DNA of 64,000 nucleotides. Source: Styela clava. Taxonomy: Eukaryota > Chordata > Ascidiacea > Stolidobranchia > Styelidae. The stretch spans positions 8,628,974 to 8,692,973 of the forward strand of contig NC_135259.1 in NCBI RefSeq assembly GCF_964204865.1. Reading direction: 5' to 3'. Positions 36,801 to 46,499 of the stretch are shown here, one piece after another. How positions within the stretch are numbered: the stretch's first letter is position 1; every line of letters starts with the position of its first letter. The notes under the pieces were generated by a model that worked only from the letters and a program-made list of their open reading frames with translations, did not search any database and was not told the DNA's origin. The position numbers and the translations under genes are program-made.

Positions 36801-39800
36801 ACTTAAGTAAATGACGTTACGAGCATGCGGGGGAAAGTGTTTTTCGTGTGCGGAACGTAAACGTGCTACGTGCCAACGTAATTGCTTAACGTCGCTGCGT
36901 AACGGCGTAAATGTGTTAGGTAGTTATTTACGTCGCCTCGATCTCGCGACAAACGAAATCACGAATAAAAATGCATCCAAAATTTGAATGGTGCAACATA
37001 ATTTCAATCTAATGGTATCACTGGAAAGCTATCTTCAACTTCTACAAATGTTGTCGATAATGTAGTAGGTTAAATCGAAAACAAATTGAAGTTTTTTCAA
37101 TTAGATTTAGAAGTTTTTTTTTCCACTTCAATTTTGCCAATTTTCATAAGATGATCACGATATTTTATCTCAATTTTAAAGTTATACTTAGTCCTGTAGA
37201 TTATCTTTCACACGATGTAAAACTTGTCTAAATATAATATATGGTTCGCGAGATATGAGGGTTTCAAAGTTGCATACCTCATACGGGATGCCAAAGCCAC
37301 TAAAACGGCTCTCAGCGTCAGAAGACTTTCTCGGGAAAGCCGCTATAGCGGCTTTCAGGGTTCAAAGAGTTAATGTTTTTTACAGTGCCCAACAAACAGT
37401 AAATATTGCTTAGTTTTCGTAGTTTTGCGTGTTATTTGTCAGTTTTCAGTTGCGTTTCAAAAAAAATTTGTGAATTAAATATCTTAATTGTCATTATGTC
37501 TTCAAAGCAGCATTAATTCAATTGCTATAATCAAAAATGAGTCTCGCAAATGCTGCGATAGACTAAGCTAAACTAAGCTATCAGTGCTTGTACGCGGCAC
37601 ATGGTTGATTAATTTTAATAAAAATGAGGGTTTTCAAACACGTAAACCAGCTTATAAGCGCCAACAAATCAAAACAATCTCGAAATAAGTATAAATTGTT
37701 TTGCAATAGTAAAGTATAGGAAGAATTTCTCTGAGGTCAAGGGTCGGAGAAACGTCTTTCCGGCCAGTCCAGTCTTTAGAGATCGCCCTCGCCTGCTATT
37801 GTCCACGAAGGAATCGAGATGGTCATGTTTTCGTCCGCCTTGCGAATTAGGTCACTAAGGATGTAGTGCCACATTATAAAATACTCCCATAGCGCGTGTC
37901 TTGGGCCATTGTTCCCCGCGCCAAAAAGGGGGGCTTGTGAGCCAGACGAATAGAAGATGAGCCGCAACAATTGAGAGTGGTCAGGCTGCTTACGAATTCA
38001 GTAATCACTATACGTCACCTCCTTCCGTCAAACTCACAATACGTCACATCCTTCCGTCAAACAAGGCAAATAACCGTCTTCGTCAGGTTTTCGAAATGTG
38101 CGTGAACTTTGGTTATATGTAGGATAGCTAGTAACATATTGAAAATCATAATCTTTAACAAATTTTCAAAATTCCTCGCTATCATATTGAGGAACGTTGT
38201 CAGAAATAAATTTTTCTGGTAACTTGGAGTAAGAATTCAACGTCACCAAGTACTTTCTGCAGGCTATTCAAACAATATGGGCGCAATAATTTCCGATTGT
38301 CGAGAAGGAATCTCATAGATGATTATCTATTTATTTTGTAGATTGGGTTGAAATACTTGACACGTGGTACATGTCGAGACATAATCCTGTGTAGGCATTT
38401 TTGGTCAAAACAAAAATAAATTTCTTGTTCTACGAATACATTCCTGTATTCCAATGTGACTTGCCTGTATGCGCTGCATATCATATTTTTTGGCAGATTC
38501 TGGTGCCACAATTCGACATCTTTTTGTAGATTGGGTTGAAATACTTGACACGTGGTACATGTCGAGACATAATCCTGTGTAGGCATTTTTGGTCAAAACA
38601 AAAATAAATTTCTTGTTCTACGAATACATTCCTGTATTCCAATGTGACTTGCCTGTATGCGCTGCATATCATAATTTTTTGCAGATTCTGGTGCCACAAT
38701 TCGACATCTTTTTGAATAGATGGGTCTTTTTAAAAAGTAATATATTCTTGCACGGACTGTGGAAGGTGTTTCTTAGTAGCCTAATTAAGGCTCCGAGAGT
38801 TTGCAACGTGAAATCTTTCTTTGTAGATATTTGTAAAAAATCATGCATTATTTTGCCAACACTGCAATCTTCCAACATGTCAATTTTCGGATTTGTCCCA
38901 TCCTTACTACCTGCTACCTGACTGATTTTTACAAAAACTATAAATTTAATAGAAAACTCCTGCTATTTTTGTTTTACAAAAGTCAAACCAATTTATTTAT
39001 GTGTTTTGAAGAAGATTCATACTTTTTATTGATATAATGCTTCTAAAAATGCTACAACATTGTGCTCTCAAAATCATGCATTATAATCTAAGTATCCATG
39101 TACAATATTCAGGAACCAGTATTTCGTCGTTAGAATACTTGAGCACCGGAAACTGGATGACATTGAAGATTCAAGCAAATGTTGTGGGGACTGGAATACC
39201 AAAAGTCAATTTTTCCGCCAGTTATTCGGCCTTTACAGCAAGTGGGTTTCTGAAGTCTAAGATATTTTCTAGAACAGAATGTCATCACAAATCTAAAGAA
39301 TTAATATCGAATAAAATGTCAACTAATATCAATATCGAATGAAATTTGTCTCAAAATTCATACCAAATCAATCAAACACTCAAAAACGTGTAATTTTGGT
39401 AGCGAAAGTGTTTCATAAACAAAAATCGAAATGTTCTTGATAATCCACTAGGTGACAAATCTTTCAAGGTATTCGCTGACTCATTACGATATTGAGCGAT
39501 GAAATGACAGCAACGTTTAAGTTAGGGTCATTATATATATATTCCTTTGATATGCCATAGTATCTTAACTTTAGCAAAGAGTATCGATGCTTCCCACTGG
39601 CCAAGTTCTCAGTGCGGTGCGTGTGATTGAATTTCTTATTTATTTTCATACATGTGCCATGTAGAACCTTGTAAGTTTTCTGCTCAAGAAACAAACTGTA
39701 GTACATTAAATCGGTGTATCTATAATGAATTGCTGTGTGACGGAGTCGATGGATGTGGAGATAACACGGACGAAAGTACAGACCCACCAGCAAATTGCAA

Positions 39801-41292
39801 TGCAACTACAACTGTGTCAACGCCCAATACAGGTTCAAATTTTATACACAAATACGTTGAACTCTGCAACGTTTGTTGTTGAAGGATGATGTTTTTACCC
39901 TGCTCTTATTCAGAATCCTCTACATGTGTATGCCATCACAATACCAATTGGCGGTTGATTATTTGGAGTTAGGAATTATTTGAGTGTAAAGATATTAACA
40001 CCTGTTTTATTTATGTCGTTTTGAAATAGACCTTTTATTGATTCAGATATAAAACGATGGAACAATTTGGAATCTTATCCTCACATTTTAACATTACATA
40101 GTAACAGGTTGATATATATCTAATGCACAATGGTAGTACCACAAGGCTAATAATCATCAATGCTAATAATTTGTCCCAATTTTTAAGAAAACCAATATGC
40201 TATGGTGTATTGAGTTTGCCGAAAATTTCAAAAGCCAAAGTTGTAAACTATTGATGAGATTTTTGAAATTTGAATCTATTTCAATGGAAATATTATAATT
40301 TATACAGGTGCTACGAATCCTGCTCCTGGACCAGTAGATAGTGCAACTGAAACAACAGCTACAATCAGTACAGTGACGTCATCAACAACGTCACCAGATA
40401 CCGTTTTTCCAGATCTTACCCCACTGGTTGCAATTTTGGTAATCGCAGGAGTATGTTTGTCTGTATACGTGTTCTACATATTAATGTCGTTCTCCTGGTT
40501 CAATAGTCTCATATATGCTTGTCTCAGATCATGTCTTCAATACGCCTTGCGTCGGCACAGAGATTACAAACGAAAGAAAAAGGTTAGTAAAGTATAATAA
40601 TTATCAAAATAATAAGTATACACTCACTTGTTGTTTAAATTTTAATATTCAGAGTATTTGAAAGGTATTAGCTCAAAGTAACGGCGGGATGAATCATGTC
40701 ACATAACCATGGACCAAAGTGATTTAAAAGCATTGTAATAAAGCGTTTATCCCCTTATTCTCCTTTCATACTCCGGCTAAAAAACAATATACCACAAACT
40801 GGTTATTGTTGATTGAGAAGTTATTATAAATTAATGAATTGCTCTTGCAAAAAAATTTTGAAGAAAAAACGAATATTGTCATTTAACGTAAAATTAATAA
40901 AAACGCGAACTTATGTTCTAATCAATAGGTAAATTTCGGGCGCTCCAGAAGTACGAGTATGTGCACCAATATGGAGGTAACTAATTTTGTTCGCCTATTT
41001 TACATCGAGTTGTGTAAAGAGTTTGAAACCTGTGGGCAGGGAAAATTTACTTGGCTAACACAGCCAGACCCCGAACTCGTAACAGAACTAAAATAGGGAA
41101 AATCGGAATCAAATTATGGCCTAACCCCAACTTGGTACACATACTTCGGGAGTGCCAAATTTTGTATTCAGTTTTTCAGCATTATTTCAGAGCTTAATTT
41201 TCAACATCATTAATAAATATTTTAATTTTCAGTTACCAAAAGCTGGAAATTTATCAAAAATATATCCAGAGTCAGTTGCAGAAACAAAGTGA
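30806..41292 (+). CDS. CUB-LDLa single-pass membrane receptor 1; seven exons
   Basis: Exons 30806-30884, 31374-31539, 32043-32149, 39113-39241, 39665-39832, 40308-40582 and 41233-41292 join in phase to 984 nt, 327 residues. Order: signal peptide (1-23, Leu/Phe-rich), CUB domain (about 30-160, with Cys pairs at INGGGCG, FNCLF, NDCAQ and TLCPG), LDL-receptor class A module (about 163-199: F..., C-I-Y-N-E-L-L-C-D-G, D-G-C-G-D-N-T-D-E), Thr/Ser/Pro stalk (200-253), membrane helix (about 256-278), then a basic tail (RRHRDYKRKKK) ending KIYPESVAETK. CUB and LDLa modules bind protein ligands or lipoproteins outside the cell, and LDLa folding needs calcium. A paralogue follows at 43323. Intron 3 is 6.96 kb and full of mobile-element fragments, while the other introns are 0.4-0.65 kb. 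Intron 3 splits what is one exon in the paralogue. The ligand is unknown. Confidence 0.85.
32535..32885 (-). repeat. Dispersed repeat R2, copy 1
   Basis: In the opposite orientation to 55243-55625 but clearly homologous: AGCGATGAATCGTTTTAAC, TATCCGAACTCGTTTTTATT, ATCCAAGAT.., TACGTTATGTAC and AAGTTATATAA. It lies in intron 3 of receptor 1. No coding potential is shared between the copies. Confidence 0.7.
32894..32985. mobile_element. Repeat family M2, hairpin copy
   Basis: Palindromic unit: TGCGCACCAAGATGTCGCA and AACCTGAACC face TTCAGGTTGTGCGCCATCTT across about 25 bp. The transcript or single strand would fold into a strong hairpin. The same design is seen at 63458-63557, with matching outer words. 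Confidence 0.65.
33204..33300 (+). mobile_element. hAT-type end (CAGTGGTCCTCAACC)
   Basis: It starts CAGTGGTCCTCAACCTGTGG followed by the palindromic GTACCACTAGTGGTAC, a terminal form known from hAT families. The opposite end was not found in this intron, so only the end is called. Confidence 0.5.
35513..36005. mobile_element. 493-bp TA-flanked inverted-repeat element
   Basis: The ends are TATGGACCTTTCCCCGA and its inverse TCGGGGAAAGGTCCATA, consistent with TA target duplication as in the mariner/Tc superfamily. Interior words (CCAATCAGCAAAATGC, TTTTCGCATCCG, CAGATAGATTTTCA-like) recur at 54296-54480. The right-end region recurs at 37690-37770. No transposase is present. It sits in intron 3 of receptor 1. 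Confidence 0.65.
36700..36965. other. CpG-rich patch within a 7 kb intron
   Basis: In contrast with its AT-rich surroundings, this stretch is packed with CG dinucleotides and with ACGT, GCGTA and CGTAAC words. No reading frame, splice signals or hairpin explains it. It could be a subterminal part of an unrecognised transposon or an unmethylated regulatory element. Confidence 0.35.
37281..37374 (-). mobile_element. piggyBac-like terminus with TTAA
   Basis: Read on the minus strand it begins TTAACTCTTTGAACCCTGAA, then AGCCGCTATAGCGGCTTTC, a palindromic subterminal repeat. A TTAA target and a CCCTTTGA-like start are hallmarks of piggyBac-type elements. The other terminus was not identified, so the call is tentative. 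Confidence 0.4.
38100..38720 (-). pseudogene. Ty3/gypsy integrase fragment with internal tandem duplication
   Basis: On the minus strand, frames with IQECIRRTRNLF and YVSTCTTCQVFQPN give the HHCC zinc-binding module that opens gypsy integrases. Towards lower coordinates a degraded core with ISDNVPQYDSEEF and YDFQYVTSYPTYNQ follows (D of the DDE triad within SDN). A 188-bp block containing the zinc module is present twice in tandem (38341-38528 and 38529-38716). Frameshifts and stops make it dead. It lies in intron 3 of receptor 1, antisense to the gene. Confidence 0.82.
38341..38716. repeat. Tandem duplication, 188 bp x 2
   Basis: Both units begin GATTGGGTTGAAATACTTGA and end near AATTCGACATCTTTTTG. 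They differ at only a few positions, for example TATTTTTTGGCAG against TAATTTTTTGCAG. The near-identity says the duplication is much younger than the gypsy fragment it copies. Confidence 0.88.
40939..41162. mobile_element. Repeat family M2, full-length copy in intron 6
   Basis: It begins GGCGCTCCAGAAGTACGAGT and ends with the inverse CTTCGGGAGTGCC, giving imperfect inverted ends of about 30 bp. The interior matches 10395-10575. It lies between the exon coding the membrane helix and the last exon of receptor 1 without disturbing either splice site. Confidence 0.65.
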
Positions 41293-41564
41293 AGACATCA
41301 TATACCATGGAAACAATTTCGAATATTTCTTTCAATAGTGTTTATGGTTGAAATGTGATTACCATAAGCGATTTTAATTTTTGTGCCAAAATTAAATGGA
41401 ATTTGTTTATCTATGTTTGTATTTCAGTTATAGTTTGTCATCTTGCGCATGAAAGAATCATTGTAATCCTAGAATTTTTTTTAAATTAAACCTGTATTGT
41501 TTATTGCTAGCGTTTGCTTTCTGTTCTTTCAAAAGTTTTTCTTTTTCAAGCTGTAAGATGTTGA

Positions 41565-41570
41565 AATAAA
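41565..41570 (+). terminator. Polyadenylation signal of receptor 1
   Basis: AATAAA 273 nt after the stop codon, followed within 50 bp by T/G-rich TTTGTGTTGCAAAAATTGTTTG-like sequence (T/G stretches at 41575-41600). It is the first good hexamer downstream of the last exon. Confidence 0.55.
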
Positions 41571-41599
41571 CTGCTTTGTGTTGCAAAAATTGTTTGTGG

Positions 41600-43322
41600 A
41601 TAGCTCATCAAAACTTTGTATTGCATACTAGATCAGTGCTTTATTAAAATTCTTCCAATGCTTTTAATCACATTTTTACAAATCGTGTTTCTGATTTGCC
41701 CACCAATGGCTCAAAAAGCCACGGAGAAGAGTAAAAGGGATTTAAACAGTAACCTGAATTTGAAAAGTCAAAAAATTAATTTTAATTTTGATATGCCTCT
41801 ATCTAAAGCAAGCGTAACCAATGGGCAAATTATTAGCACGGCGGCCATTAATGGGTGTTGATCAGAAACTAGTGGATTTTTTTAAAAAAATGCCCCTTTC
41901 CCCCAATTTTTAACATTTTTTAAATGCAAGTTTGCAGCATTTGCGGTAAGACATAATTTCATACGCCTTTTCTAAAACCCCATTCTCTATATTTATGAAC
42001 GATGCACTGAAGCCCGGACGTTTTCTGACTTGCTATCAATAAATCCTTTCACCAAATGAACCAAACGAGACAGGTGAAAATGCGCGCTTATATGCCCTGG
42101 ATAACTTCAACAGAGAAGTACTTCTGTACAGCGATTCTTCAATTAGGATATTGTTAGATACCAGTGGCTACTTTTTCTGAGGGCCGTGTTACGTCATTGT
42201 AAAAAAAAAATTGCCTCCCCCCCCCTCTCCCAATTTTGGGCTGGCCACGCTCTCGTTCAGGCGTAGTTTATGACGTGCTATTTACTATACCGCCAATGTA
42301 AATCAATCGTAATCTTATTCAATGAAGTGACGTGTTAAACCAACTTCTAAATCATCTACAAAATATCGTTACCATACACAAAACATTTGTTTTGTTTTTT
42401 CGAAGTTATAAAAAGACACTCGTTCAACTGCTTACGCACGTGAAATGATATTCTTTTGATAGTATTTAAAGTGTTATTATAAAAATATGTGATAAATCGT
42501 TTCCGAAATCTTTGTACTAAGTCAAAATCTTGAATTCAACACACGCTTGTCATCGTTTGAAAATTGTTAAAATGAGTTTTAACCGAACCAGATTTTGAAT
42601 TACCAAATAAGAGACGCACATTGTATCTGTGATTTCTGAATGACCGTGCTTGATCGAGTGTACTTCTAGATAATCTGTTATGAGTTTAGCATCGGGATAC
42701 GGTAACAACACAGACAATTTTATGCTTTTGTTTGGCGACGATTAAATCGACAAGTTTTTGGATGTTTTTATAGCGCTACATAGCAACTTTTATTTGAGCT
42801 ATTGATTGCCACAATTCTATCTATCGCGGTCAATAATTGAAATTTATTGCAAAAATCGCGAACATTAAATATGCGAATCTGGAATGTTGTAACAAAAACC
42901 GTTTGCAAGTGGGCTGGATAATGTCACAACTTCAGAAATAGATGTTTTTGCCAGTTACAAGTTACTCGTAGGATCAGTAAGGCAACTAAATAATTAGGTG
43001 AAGGTTATGAAGTAAAACTGTCGTACAGCAATCCGAATTCAAATATTGTTGTATAGGCCTATATATTCGATACCGATATTCGATTGATTGTTAAAACAAT
43101 CAAAATAATTATAAAGCTAAATTTACCAGGCGAAGATGTAAACGAAAATGTACAGATTCCTATTTTTTCTAACAACAGTATAAATGTTTTGTAGGTAGAA
43201 ATTAACCAACAGTTGTACTTAAAAAGAAAGGTTTTTATTAATGTCTCTGGCATAAAAACTCAGAGATTTGTTTGTCTTATATTCGAAAACAATTTTGTTC
43301 ATAATACCAGTGAAAAGGCAAC
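41600..43322. other. Spacer between the two receptor genes; no gene seen
   Basis: 1.7 kb. A 17-base run of Cs interrupted by T lies near 42214-42230. An 81-codon frame at 41616-41861 starts with a hydrophobic stretch (ILPMLLITFLQIVFLICPPM), but it has no homology I recognise and sits in the presumed 3' flank of receptor 1. It is noted, not called. Confidence 0.4.
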
Positions 43323-46300
43323 ATGGCGAGTTCTTCGTGGAATGCAGGAACTACAATTGCTATTATCTTCTTCATTTTGCATCGAAATTTCGTCCTAGCA
43401 ATTCCAACAGGTATGTTTAAACTTTGATTACAATGCCGAAGTATGCAAAAATAAAACGGATAGATCTTTTATTCTTTAGATAAATTTTGACACCGTCCAT
43501 TTCTGGCTTGTATTTCTGAAAACTTATCTTCACATTACTTATCCCCATCAAGATGAACTAAACCAAACGTAACTGACTGTAATATGACATGGTCCCATTT
43601 GAACTTTTTACCATCTAACTTTAATACATATATCACCTTATTTATTCTTTTAATAACTCTTAATTAGGAAAAGAGGACAATTTTATGGAAGAATGCTGTC
43701 ATTCGTAAATCATAAATTGTGGCAATCTATAGAGCTGTAGAAAGATAATCTATAGAGAGATTAAGACATTTCAATCTTATTTCAGTCACTTTACTTCCAA
43801 GTGGATGCGGTAGCTTGGGTGCAAATCCAGGACAAATTATTCTATCAGGAGGCGGTCTTAACTACACGGATCCTGTGAATTGTTCGCTCACAATGACAGC
43901 TACATCTTCTGCTCACCGAATTAGATTTGCTTTTAACACTGGTATGTGTAATTTGTATTTCAACTATATTCTAAGTGCTATAAGACACAAACAATAGAAA
44001 AAAGACGAGTTTGCATCCAAAAATCTACAATAATCTTAGGATTAATTTCATTTTTGTAGTTATGCTATATCTGTGTTATCTCGTCCTAATTATTTCTCCT
44101 TTATATCATATTATCTTTTATTTAATATTATCTTATGTTCATTATAAGGCACCGGCGATGTGGGGATTGTAAACAACCCAAACCCAGGAAGTGGAAGTTG
44201 CCCTCAAGCTTCGGTTCAAATATTTGATGGTCCTAGTGTAACTCAGAGTCCAAGAAGAACGTTTTGTGGCAATTTGCCTTCAACAGAAACGCTGTCAACC
44301 GGCGACACCTTAACCCTGCTGGTTTTGAGTAATGGAGGAAGCGGAACGAATATTAATTTTACAGCTCATTACACATCATTTACGGAAAGTAAGACTTTGC
44401 AAACAGAATTCTGCTTTATAGATAGCTGAACAACGAAGCGAGTTCATAATTTGATCGCAACTTTTTTTTAACATTTAGGTATTGATGATAATTATTTCAC
44501 TAATTCTATTACAAAATATACGTTATTTCCATATTTTACAAAGATTGATCCTGCTGCAATAGAAAACCGTCCCAATGTGACGGTCAAAGTCTGTCAATAC
44601 CTGGTTATACAGTATATTCAGCGAATTCAGGTTGGTTTGATTTTGTATCTTCAATCAGGCGCAGACTGTGGCGCTGATTTTCCCTGCAACAACGGTCGAT
44701 GTATTTCTCCAACAATGAAATGTGACACAACTTTGATCAACAATTGTGGTGATTTCTCTGACAATTCGGAAGATCCGCCAGCAAATTGCACTGGTATGAT
44801 TTGCATATTTTGAAATATTATGATTATGTATGAAAGGGAAATATTTTATTATTACGCCGCTGTTTATGTAACTGATTTATAAGTACATTCAAACTCCTAA
44901 AAATGTTGATCCTTTAGTATGAGAGATTAGATTTAGAAGCGACAAGGATTCCTATACGTCACTGAAAATACATTGGTGATGTTTTTTTTTTATATAACTG
45001 CTAATGTGAACGTATAAATATAATACATAGATGGTTTTCTGATAAAAGTGGTTCTTTTGTGCAAGCGACAACTATTCTGTCTGATATTCAGTGCATCTGT
45101 TTGTTTAAATGAGACTTAAGTGATTTATTTGATATTGAGTTTCTTATTTCTGTTCTCCAATAAAAGTTAGAAATTATGTTGTGGCTCAATAACGTAAATT
45201 TGAACCAAGATAAATAAAATTTTACTACCGAAACAATAGGAACTTAAACAACACTCCACAGGCACAGTTCGTGCCCAGTATTGGGTCTTGAGGGAGTGTG
45301 CATTATTTGGAATACTTCGTTGATTAATATGTAGGTCACTTTCGCAGTTGATGCTTTTACAACATCACCAATGGACACAACAGCCGAGCAAACGACCAGC
45401 ACACCACCCAGTGAGAGTGACACAAGTGCAGTAATATATGCAGCTGCAGCCATCGCCGGAATTTTCGGGCTTTACTTTCTTCACTGGTTACTTTTTAGGC
45501 CTGGATGGCTGGTGTGGAGGATGGGATGTTTTAGACACCTTAGATGTTGCAGGTACAAAATATTTGATTTATAAAAAAAATATCAAAATCTTGAAAGACA
45601 TGCAAATGTCCGATAATAAAGTATAATATTTCATATCTGGGCTTGAAATAAATATCTATATAATTTCAAATAAATATGTTTGGTTTTTTTTTTTTTTTTT
45701 ATAAAAAAAAAACTATCTTTCTGAATTCGTCGGAGCACCAGCGTTCTATTTGTTATCTCAATTGGCTGAAATGCCAATGAAAAATAAAACAAGAAGAAGA
45801 ATTTAAAATTTCCATAAAAAGCTGCATTTTAAGGTACGGCCACTCGTTCAAATCGTTTTCTCAGCAGTATCAAAACGGACTTTTAAATCAACGATATATA
45901 GCTGCATGTTGAACAGTAATAAACGTGTCGTCATATAACGCATGATATATATAGATGATAGATCATGGATTCTCAAAGTGCTCCATACGGAGCCCCAGCG
46001 ATTGTGAGAGAAATCTGAGAGCTCCGCGAGTAATTCGTTTACTAATTAAAAATACTGAATATTTTTTTAACAAAAAGCAGCGGATACATTCGAGTCATTA
46101 AATAAAATAATTTTAGTTTACTCAGGAACATTAATCGGCAAGTAACAATGCCTTTTTAGTTTTATAAATTCATTGTGAGGCTCCGTAAATAATAGTCAAC
46201 CTCTTTACGGGCTCCATAACACCAAAAGTTTGAGAAACCCTGATATAGAATACAAGTTTATGACTTCGTTATTTTTTACGAAGAAGCTGCAGGGGCTCAG

Positions 46301-46499
46301 GATCATCAAAGAACAGCGTTGATGCAGCAAAACCCCTGACATCAAGCATGAATAACATAAACTCAAAAAAATCTGATGGAATGTACTCAGACTCTCCCAC
46401 GTCCAATCGCTCAGGTATGCTCATTCTTACATACATTCTTAGAAATCTCAGTGGTTTTGCTCATTATTTCCAGGAGAATATGATAATGGATACACTTAA
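43323..46499 (+). CDS. CUB-LDLa single-pass membrane receptor 2; seven exons, tyrosine-bearing tail
   Basis: Exons 43323-43410, 43786-43941, 44149-44388, 44659-44793, 45348-45552, 46293-46414 and 46474-46499 join in phase to 972 nt, 323 residues. Order: signal peptide (1-27), CUB domain (about 30-160: SGCGSLG, VNCSL, SCPQASVQIFDGP, TFCGNLPS), LDLa module (about 164-205: CGADFPC-type start, NNGRCI, MKCDT, D-F-S-D-N-S-E-D), Thr/Ser stalk, membrane helix (about 234-256), then a juxtamembrane Cys/Arg stretch and a Ser/Asn-rich tail. The tail carries three tyrosines at 306, 318 and 322. Y318-D-N fits the YxN pattern that Grb2-type SH2 domains prefer (family knowledge, not shown here). It is a tandem paralogue of the 30806 gene, 2 kb downstream in the same orientation, but with a different tail. 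Reading through the exon 5 donor gives a 281-residue form ending YKIFDL at 45574. Confidence 0.82.
45615..45652 (+). terminator. Intronic polyadenylation signals of receptor 2
   Basis: Two AATAAA hexamers (45615-45620 and 45647-45652) lie 41-78 nt after the read-through stop at 45574, inside intron 5. They are followed by a T-rich tract (45673-45702). They would serve a short isoform that stops just after the membrane helix. Confidence 0.55.
45964..46242. mobile_element. Short hAT-type element in intron 5 of receptor 2
   Basis: 279 bp. It begins CATGGATTCTCAAAGTGCTC and ends AAAAGTTTGAGAAACCCTG, with GGAGCCCC / GGCTCCG words inside. It is a miniature relative of the 25331-27209 element, in opposite orientation. 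The flanks TGATAGAT and ATATAGAA match poorly, so the target duplication has decayed or the ends are slightly off. Its right end is only 50 bp from the exon 6 acceptor. Confidence 0.7.

Noticed and set aside
45348..45574. Receptor 2 ending only at 45574
   Set aside because: A strong donor at 45552/45553 joins in phase to two further exons with a sensible tail; the short form is kept as an isoform only.
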